NCBI RefSeq assembly: GCF_001667885.1
Contig: NZ_LZJW01000177.1
Span: 62,001 to 126,000 of the forward strand
Reading direction: 5' to 3'
From: Mycobacterium scrofulaceum
GTDB lineage: Bacteria > Actinomycetota > Actinomycetes > Mycobacteriales > Mycobacteriaceae
Length of the DNA: 64,000 bases
In this document: positions 58,028 through 64,000 of the stretch, in pieces
Layout: the number at the start of each line of letters is the position of its first letter
Position numbering within the stretch: the first letter of the stretch is position 1
The notes under the pieces: generated by a model
What the model was told of the DNA's origin: nothing
The model's database searches: none
Seen by the model: the letters and a program-made list of their open reading frames with translations, nothing else
Program-made: the position numbers and the translations under genes

Positions 58028-61000
58028 GCGTGCCGGGCGGCTTCCTGAGCGAGCTGCACCCGCGACGACACGGCGAGTTTGGCGTAGACGTGCGTCAGAT
58101 GGGATTGGACGGTGCGCGCGGAGATGAACATTCGCGCGGCAATGTCCTTGTTGGGCAGCCCTTCGCTGACCAGGCGAACCACGTCGAGCTCGGTCGGTGT
58201 GAGCGACTCCCAACCGCTGGCCGGTCGCCCACGCGCACCGCGACCCCGCCGCGCGTAGTTGATGGCCTCGCCGGCGGACAGCGCGTTGCCTTCGGTCCAC
58301 GCTATTTCAAATGCGTTCTCGTCCAATCCTTCTCGTGCTGTCGCCAGTGCCGCGTCGTAGGCGGCTTGAAACGCCGCGAAGCGCACCGCCCCGTGCCGCT
58401 GACGGAACCCGTCGGCGGCGCCGAAAAGCCTTGCGGCATATTCGGGTTGGGTGTCGGCAGCGAGTGCTGCGAGGCCTTCGAGGGCATCTGGGAGATAAAC
58501 GTATCCGCCGGTGCGGTCCGCGACCGCGACGGCGTCGTGGAGGTCGGTTTCGGCCTGCTGTGGCTCGCCCTGGGCCAAGGCGACCCGGGCCCGAGCGTTC
58601 AGTGCCATCACCCGATAACAACCCGGTACGTGCGCGACGGTTTCGTCGGCAAGGCGGCGGGCGGCGACGAGATCACCGCAACTCATGGCTGCGTCGGCCA
58701 GCGCCGCGGTGCTGCGGACGTACAGTTCCTTCAGGGGGGTGGTGTGCCGCAGGGCGGCGTCGCAGGCGTCCTTCGCGGCGGCGGGGTCACCAGCGGCCAG
58801 TTCGGCAAGGGACAGGGCCGCATAAGCGGTGTCCTCGTGAAAACCACCAAGGGTAGCCGCGATTTCCAGCGCGGCTCCGGCCGTGTCGCGCGCTGCCGCG
58901 GCTTCGCCGCAGAAGGACAGCGCAGGCCCCATGGCCTGCAGACCGAATGCCTGCATCGGCGCGTCACCGGCCGCGCGCGCCTCCTCGACCAGCGAGCGCC
59001 CCACCGCGAGAGCCTCGGTCAGCTTGCCCTGCAACACCAACGAACCGGTGAGGAACGTCCGGCAGTACCGGGACATGAAGCTATCGCCGAGCGCGTCGGC
59101 GAGGTCTCGGCCCTCCTCGCCGGCCGTCTGAGACGCGATCGGGTCGCCTCCGGTGTTGGTGGTGAAGCACTGGTAGGCGCGGACGCGGCACAGGGCGGAA
59201 AGGTCGCCGGACGCGCGAGCGAGGTCGGCCGCCTCGGCGAGATAGTCTGTCGCAAGCCCGATGTCGTTGAATGCGAGCATGCCCGCCGTGATCAGGCAGT
59301 GCACGATCAGCGCCGGATCGCCGAGTTGGCGGGCCGCCGCCAGCGCTTCTTCGGCGCGCTCCACGCTGGCCGGGACGGAAAACCAGACCGCCAGCAGTCC
59401 GGCGTCGGCGACCGCCCTGGCCCACACCGCGGTCGGGACGTCGGAGTCGCGGTAGCGGTCGTCGCCGAAGACGGTGCCGAATCCCGCCACGCCCTCGCGG
59501 TATCGCCCGTGCGTAACCCATACCCGCTGCAGGGCCGATGCCAGCCGCAGTGCAGGCCCGAACTCGGCGGCATCGCAACTCCACGCGTGGGCCGCCCGCA
59601 AATTGTCCATCTCCAGTTCGGCCCACGGGATCAGAGGTTTCCCGTCGCCACCCGACTGCGCTTCCAGCGCGACCGCGGCGACGGTGTAGTGGTCGCGGTG
59701 GCGCGTCCGGACGGGCTCGGCTTCGCCCGACTCGGCGAGCTTTTCCAGGCCGTACTGGCGGACGGTCTCCAGCAGGCGGTAGCGCATGACGCCGTCGACT
59801 TCCTCGGCGACGACGAGTGACTTGTCGACCAGGAGGCCAAGGAGGTCGATGAGCTGGAAGTGCTCCGCGTCGGTGTCGGCGCCGACGGCCTGGGCGGCGG
59901 CAAGGTCGAAACCGCCCATGAACACGGCCAGGCGCCGAAACAGGACGCGTTCGGGTTCGGTGAGCATGGCGTGCGACCAGTCGATGGACGCCCGCAGGGT
60001 CTGCTGGCGGCGCACCGCATTGCGCGCGCCGCCGGCCAGCAGGCGGAAGTTGTGGTGCAGGCCGTCGACGATCTGGGTCAGTGACAGGGTGCGGCTCCGC
60101 GCGGCGGCCAGCTCGATCGCCAGCGGCATGCCGTCGAGACGCCGGCAGATCTCGGCGATCACCGGCGAATTCTCTTCCGTCAGGCGGAAATCCGGCCTGG
60201 TCCGGCGGGCACGGTCGACGAACAGTTCGACGGCCTCGTCATCCACCGACAGCGACGGCACCCGCCAGGTGAGCTCCCCGGCGATGCCGATCGGCTCCCG
60301 GCTGGTCGCCAGCACCGTCACGTCCGGGCCCGCGTCGAGCAGCGCCGTCACCAGGTCGGCGCTGGCGTCCAGTAGGTGCTCGCAGTTGTCGAGCACCAGC
60401 AACAGGGTGCGGTCGCGCACGAACTTCGTCAGCGCTTCCATGGTGGAGCGGCCGGGCTGGTCGGCCAGACCGAGCGTGCGCGTCAGCACGACGGGCACGA
60501 GCAGGGGATTGGCGACGGGTGCGAGGTCGACAAACCAGGCGCCACCGGGGAACCCGTTGGCCACGCGGTCGGCGACCTGCACCGCCAATCGCGTCTTCCC
60601 GACGCCGCCGGCGCCGGTCAAGGTCACCAACCTGTTCTCTTTCAAGATCTGGGCCACGTCGCCGATCTGCGCCGCGCGGCCGACGAAGCTGGTCAACTGG
60701 GCCGGAAGATGAGAGGCCACAGCGTCATTCGCGGTGCGCAGCGGCGGGAAATCGTTGCGCAGTCCGGGATGGTTGAGTTGCACGACGCGTTCCGGTCGGG
60801 GCAGATCGCGCAGCGGGTGGACGCCCAGCTCGGTCAGCCAGGCGTCGGCAGGCAGCCGGTCGATGACCAAGGGTTCGGTCGCGCCGGAAAGCACCGTCTG
60901 CCCGCCGTGGGCGAGGTCGCGCAGTCGCGCCGTCCGGTTGATCGTGGGCCCGGCGTAGTTGCCGGCATCGCGCAGCTGGACCTCGCCGGTGTGCAGGCCG

Positions 61001-61329
61001 ATCCGGATCCGGATCGGCGGGAGCACGGACAGTTGAAGTTGTAGCGCGCAGGCCACGGCGTCGCTGGCGCGGGCGAAGGCGAGCACGAAGCTGTCGCCCT
61101 CGCCCTGCTCGACGGGCCGCACCCCGCCGTGGGCGGCGACCAGGTCATTGACGGTCTGGTTCAGCTGCTCCAGGGCCGCCGGCATGGTGTCGGACTGCGT
61201 TTCCCACAGCCGGGTCGAGCCTTCCACGTCGGCAAGCAGCAAGGTCACCGTCCCAGTGGGCAGCTCGCTCAAGCTCTGCTCGCTCCAGTCCAGCAGCGGC
61301 ATGTCCGCCGACGAATCGATGTCGATCAT
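58024..61329 (-). CDS. Multidomain cyclase-ATPase-LuxR transcriptional regulator
   Basis: A protein of 1101 residues. An N-terminal class III cyclase-like domain (about residues 25-190; LLLADVEGSTRLWE, QGEGDSFVLAFA, RIRIGLHTGEV) is followed by an AAA/STAND ATPase with Walker A GAGGVGKTR (about 240) and LLVLDNCEHLLD. A long tetratricopeptide-like helical region comes next, and the LuxR helix-turn-helix (LTPTELDVVRLVSEGLPNKDIAARMFIS) is at the C-terminus. Several paralogues exist in M. tuberculosis, such as Rv0386 and Rv2488c. Signal and targets are unknown. It begins at ATG 61329. Confidence 0.92.
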   Translation of the reverse strand: MIDIDSSADMPLLDWSEQSLSELPTGTVTLLLADVEGSTRLWETQSDTMPAALEQLNQTVNDLVAAHGGVRPVEQGEGDSFVLAFARASDAVACALQLQLSVLPPIRIRIGLHTGEVQLRDAGNYAGPTINRTARLRDLAHGGQTVLSGATEPLVIDRLPADAWLTELGVHPLRDLPRPERVVQLNHPGLRNDFPPLRTANDAVASHLPAQLTSFVGRAAQIGDVAQILKENRLVTLTGAGGVGKTRLAVQVADRVANGFPGGAWFVDLAPVANPLLVPVVLTRTLGLADQPGRSTMEALTKFVRDRTLLLVLDNCEHLLDASADLVTALLDAGPDVTVLATSREPIGIAGELTWRVPSLSVDDEAVELFVDRARRTRPDFRLTEENSPVIAEICRRLDGMPLAIELAAARSRTLSLTQIVDGLHHNFRLLAGGARNAVRRQQTLRASIDWSHAMLTEPERVLFRRLAVFMGGFDLAAAQAVGADTDAEHFQLIDLLGLLVDKSLVVAEEVDGVMRYRLLETVRQYGLEKLAESGEAEPVRTRHRDHYTVAAVALEAQSGGDGKPLIPWAELEMDNLRAAHAWSCDAAEFGPALRLASALQRVWVTHGRYREGVAGFGTVFGDDRYRDSDVPTAVWARAVADAGLLAVWFSVPASVERAEEALAAARQLGDPALIVHCLITAGMLAFNDIGLATDYLAEAADLARASGDLSALCRVRAYQCFTTNTGGDPIASQTAGEEGRDLADALGDSFMSRYCRTFLTGSLVLQGKLTEALAVGRSLVEEARAAGDAPMQAFGLQAMGPALSFCGEAAAARDTAGAALEIAATLGGFHEDTAYAALSLAELAAGDPAAAKDACDAALRHTTPLKELYVRSTAALADAAMSCGDLVAARRLADETVAHVPGCYRVMALNARARVALAQGEPQQAETDLHDAVAVADRTGGYVYLPDALEGLAALAADTQPEYAARLFGAADGFRQRHGAVRFAAFQAAYDAALATAREGLDENAFEIAWTEGNALSAGEAINYARRGRGARGRPASGWESLTPTELDVVRLVSEGLPNKDIAARMFISARTVQSHLTHVYAKLAVSSRVQLAQEAARHA

Positions 61330-61417
61330 GTTAGCCAGCGTGCGGCCACGCCAGCGGCAAAACATCAGCTAAAGCGCGCAGAGTTCGGCTGCGACCGCGC
61401 GGATTTACGAAGGACGT

Positions 61418-61534
61418 TCAGTCCTCGGCGTGTCGCTCGTAGTCCCATCGTTCCAGGCGAGCCTGCAAATTCAGCAAGCCGAACCCGGCGACTGGAGCGG
61501 CGGCCGCAATGCAGGCCAGCAGCAGCGGAGTCAT
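61418..61534 (-). CDS. 38-residue membrane protein
   Basis: A very short gene with ATG at 61534 and TGA at 61418-61420. It encodes one membrane segment (TPLLLACIAAAAPVAGFGLL, residues 2-21) followed by NLQARLERWDYERHAED. GGGAGG lies 10 bases upstream of the ATG. It lies between the LuxR regulator and the acyltransferase, transcribed with both. Conserved small proteins of similar sequence occur in mycobacteria, as far as I recall. Its role is unknown. Confidence 0.72.
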   Translation of the reverse strand: MTPLLLACIAAAAPVAGFGLLNLQARLERWDYERHAED

Positions 61535-61600
61535 CCCCTACAACCTCCCAAAACCCTTCGCTGATATGACGTTCGTCAACCACCAGAAGTTCATCGCCAC

Positions 61601-63760
61601 TCACCCACCCGTCAGCGCACGGTCTGCGAGCGCGCCCATCACCGGCGCCAGCAACTGCGCGTACTCGGTAGTCACGTGATTGTCGTCGCGGAACACCAGG
61701 GTGTTGCCGACGATCATCGGGCAGCGGTCGGGGGTGCAGAACAGGTCGGTGAGATCCGCGTACTGGCCGCCCCCGGCCGTGGTTGCCGCCCGCTCGGTGG
61801 CGATGCCGTCGTCGTTGACCGCGTCGGACCGCGTCGGCGCGCAGGCGCCGGCGTCGTCGAGGTGCCCGGAAAGGCAGGCGGGCACCGACGAATGGGGATC
61901 CGGGGCGGGCCCCAGGACCAACACCGCCGCGCCGGTGCCGCGCAGTTGCGCGACCGTGCGGCCCAAGGTGTCGATCCATGCCGGGTCGTAGGAGGTGAAG
62001 CCGAAGTCCGCGGCGTAGCGCCGGCTCATGTCCACCACCACCAGGCGCGGATGCTCGGCGGCCACCCGGGCCATGACCTGCCCACGCCACTGTTCGCACT
62101 CGCTGTACTCCCGGCCCAGGTACGGGCTGACGATGCGCAGATCCTGGATGGGGCAGGTCACTTTGGCCAACGTCTCCAACCGCCAGTGACGTTGCTCGGC
62201 AACCTGCGCAAAGGCGGGGTCCCACATGGCGGCGTGCGAGTCGCCGATCAGTGCGACCCTCGTCGGCGAGGCCAGATCTCCCGTCGCACAATCGTTTTGA
62301 CCTACCTCGCGCCATGAGCGCACGCATCCGTTGACGAAGACGGCCGCCTTGTCGGCGGGCGCCTTGGCGAGCGGGGGATCGAGATTGGCGGGAATGGCTT
62401 TCAGGTCCGCCGATGCGGCGACGGCCGCGCGCGCCTGCGCGAACGCCGCGCGGACCGCCGCCTCCGGTGCGCTGACGGTGGGCGCGGCGCCGGTCGGTGC
62501 CGCCACGATGTTGGCCCGCGGCGCGGCCGCCCCATGGCCGACCGGCACGGGCACCACGTTCAGCAACAGCGCGCAGGCGCAGGCCGCGACGGCGCTGGCG
62601 GCCCCGGCGACGGCCAGGCTGGCCCGCGCCGACCGGCGCAGGGCGGCGGCGAACCGGCCGGGGTTTTCGACCAGGTGCAGGGTGATGATCGCGAGCCCGG
62701 CGGACACGGCCGTCGCGGTGAGCCGGGCCGGCAGGCCGGCGGGCTCCCCGAGCAGTGCCGGCATCAGCAGCAGCACCGGCCAGTGCCACAGGTACCAGGA
62801 GTAGGAGATCCGGCCGATCGCGCGCATCGACGGCCGGCACAGCAGCCGACCTGCCCCCAGGCCGCGGGTGACGCTGCCGCCGCCGATCACGAGCGCGGTC
62901 CCCAGCACCGGCATCAGCGCCGCGGTGCCGGGGTAGGGGGTGTGCGCGTCCAATTGGGTGCAGGTCAGCAGGATCAGCGCCAGCCCGCCCCACCCGGCGA
63001 CCGACGCGGTGCGCAGCGACAGGTGGCGCCACTGCCGGATTGACAGGGCCAGCAGCCCGCCCGCGGCCAGTTCCCAGGCGCGGGTCGGCAGGGAGAAGAA
63101 CGCCCAGGACGGTGAAGTCCGGCTCCACAGCACGGCCGCCGCCAGCGACGCCGCCCCCACCAAGCCAAGGACCACCGCATACGGTGTCGCGCGCCCCGCT
63201 AAGTTGCGCAGCGCGGGGACGCGCCGCACCAGCCAGGCCGTGCCGATGATCAGCACCGGCCACACCAGGTAAAACTGTTCCTCCACGCCCAGCGACCAGT
63301 AGTGCTGGAAGGGCGACTCCTGGTGCGGCGTCAGGTAATCGGTGCCCTGGGCGGCGAACCGGTAGTTGCCGACATAGAGGGCGCTGGCGACGCCGTCGAG
63401 GAACACGCTGCGCGCCTGCAGCGGCGGCAGGACGACGGCCGCGCCGATGGCGGTCAGGACGCCGACGACCGCGGCGGCCGGCAGCAGGCGACGGGCCCGC
63501 GCCCCGTAAAACCGGCCCAGCGCAACGGCGTTCGTGGACGCGACCTCGCGGAACAACAGACCGGTAATCAGGTAGCCGGAGATGACGAAGAACACGTCCA
63601 CCCCGATGTATCCGCCGGTGACCCCCGGGATGCCCGCGTGATAGAGCACCACCGCGATGACCGCGACCGCCCGCAGGCCCTCGATGTCGGGTCGAAATCC
63701 GGTCCGCTTCACCGCCCGCTCGGTTTGGCGGGTGGTGAGTTCGCTCGGCCGGACGCTCAT
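61601..63760 (-). CDS. Acyltransferase-3 / SGNH fusion protein (OafA-like)
   Basis: A 719-residue protein. The N-terminal acyltransferase-3 domain (about residues 15-390) has TGFRPDIEGLRAVAVIAVVLYHAG and GGYIGVDVFFVISGYLIT with about ten membrane segments. A single further membrane segment leads to an extracytoplasmic SGNH domain (about 460-719): RVALIGDSHAAMW and DDNHVTTEYAQLL supply Ser, Asp and His. Such fusions O-acetylate or acylate envelope polysaccharides and lipids. It lies 10 bases downstream of the esterase gene at the right edge, so the two are cotranscribed. Confidence 0.9.
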   Translation of the reverse strand: MSVRPSELTTRQTERAVKRTGFRPDIEGLRAVAVIAVVLYHAGIPGVTGGYIGVDVFFVISGYLITGLLFREVASTNAVALGRFYGARARRLLPAAAVVGVLTAIGAAVVLPPLQARSVFLDGVASALYVGNYRFAAQGTDYLTPHQESPFQHYWSLGVEEQFYLVWPVLIIGTAWLVRRVPALRNLAGRATPYAVVLGLVGAASLAAAVLWSRTSPSWAFFSLPTRAWELAAGGLLALSIRQWRHLSLRTASVAGWGGLALILLTCTQLDAHTPYPGTAALMPVLGTALVIGGGSVTRGLGAGRLLCRPSMRAIGRISYSWYLWHWPVLLLMPALLGEPAGLPARLTATAVSAGLAIITLHLVENPGRFAAALRRSARASLAVAGAASAVAACACALLLNVVPVPVGHGAAAPRANIVAAPTGAAPTVSAPEAAVRAAFAQARAAVAASADLKAIPANLDPPLAKAPADKAAVFVNGCVRSWREVGQNDCATGDLASPTRVALIGDSHAAMWDPAFAQVAEQRHWRLETLAKVTCPIQDLRIVSPYLGREYSECEQWRGQVMARVAAEHPRLVVVDMSRRYAADFGFTSYDPAWIDTLGRTVAQLRGTGAAVLVLGPAPDPHSSVPACLSGHLDDAGACAPTRSDAVNDDGIATERAATTAGGGQYADLTDLFCTPDRCPMIVGNTLVFRDDNHVTTEYAQLLAPVMGALADRALTGG

Positions 63761-63770
63761 GGGGTCTCCG

Positions 63771-64000
63771 CTAGGTCGCCATCCACGCGAGTTCGCCGGG
63801 CAACATGAGACGCCACCAGGTCATGTCGTGTCCGCCGACCGTGAAGCTGACTGTCGGTGGCGTTTTGAGTTGGCTGACGAATTGGCGGGTGGCGGGATAG
63901 AACCGGTCGAAGGTGCCGCAATCCACGCGGAGCGGAATTTGCGACAGCGCAGGCACACCCAGCACGCTGTTCTGCGTCCAGTCGTCGTTGCTGTCGAACG
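63771..64000 (-). CDS. Esterase-like protein, C-terminal fragment (Rv0519c-like; runs off the right edge)
   Basis: The last 75 codons of a minus-strand gene, continuing beyond 64000. They include QIPLRVDCGTFDRFYPATRQF and GGHDMTWWRLMLPGELAWMA, which resemble the end of esterase-D/antigen-85-like alpha/beta hydrolases; the His in GGHDMTWW would be the catalytic one. The nucleophile lies outside the window. It matches Rv0519c by order, following the acyltransferase neighbourhood. Confidence 0.78.
   Translation of the reverse strand, partial: FDSNDDWTQNSVLGVPALSQIPLRVDCGTFDRFYPATRQFVSQLKTPPTVSFTVGGHDMTWWRLMLPGELAWMAT

Noticed and set aside
61365..63263. 632-codon minus-strand frame over the acyltransferase gene
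   Set aside because: It overlaps the OafA-like gene in another frame of the same strand and lacks any domain; the alternative frame has clear acyltransferase and SGNH motifs.
1..64000. tRNA, rRNA, IS elements, integrases, CRISPR arrays
   Set aside because: I read both strands for tRNA T-arm signals, transposase motifs and regular spacer repeats and found none that I could support.

Overview
The window is high-GC DNA from a slow-growing Mycobacterium. The gene order from lpdC to an Rv0519c-like esterase follows the M. tuberculosis Rv0462-Rv0519c segment almost gene for gene. Mycolic-acid cyclopropane synthases, mycothiol synthesis, HBHA, ESX-type proteins, a PPE protein and MmpS/MmpL are all mycobacterial hallmarks. 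The departures from the M. tuberculosis order suggest a non-tuberculous species; the M. avium complex or a relative is my best guess, but the sequence alone does not prove it. Rv names used below are comparisons made from memory, not database hits.

Region by region. 1-8.1 kb is carbon and lipid metabolism: lpdC tail, ramB and its target icl, an acyl-ACP thioesterase, fadB2, pcaA and a TetR regulator. 8.2-17.3 kb holds a DUF445 membrane protein, an XRE regulator beside a perfect 12-bp inverted repeat, hbhA, deoC, a nitrilase, murB and an L,D-transpeptidase lipoprotein. 17.2-24.2 kb holds a leaderless polycysteine leader peptide followed by a ROK regulator and mshA, then gpm1 and the senX3-regX3 phosphate two-component system with a MIRU-like coupling element between its genes.

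24.2-30.0 kb is the first accessory block: a small Cys-rich protein, an mmpS-mmpL pair, a PPE gene and the decayed tail of another PPE gene. 30.0-44.7 kb returns to the conserved order: GMC oxidoreductase cluster and its FadR-like regulator, ppx1, proC, the tiny ribosomal protein bS22, galE2, an acyltransferase, cmaA2, a hadA-like dehydratase and serB1.

45.1-48.9 kb is the most unusual part. Where M. tuberculosis carries mmpS2-mmpL2 there is an EsxF-EsxE-CpnT-like operon. The N-terminal and proline-rich parts of the large protein match CpnT, but the NAD-glycohydrolase tip is replaced by an Stv-like domain, followed by an overlapping SseB-like gene that is probably its immunity gene. The tip and the immunity gene are visibly less GC-rich than the rest, which fits toxin-tip exchange.

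49-55 kb is the haem operon hemA-hemC-hemD-hemB with a glutaredoxin-like gene upstream and two small membrane-protein genes downstream. 55.3-64 kb carries a STAS protein, two membrane acyltransferases, an SGNH hydrolase, a large cyclase/ATPase/LuxR regulator, a 38-residue membrane protein and the end of an esterase gene. Several starts are probably leaderless: a TANNNT -10 element lies 6-7 bases before the start codon. I saw no tRNA, rRNA, insertion sequence, prophage or CRISPR array.
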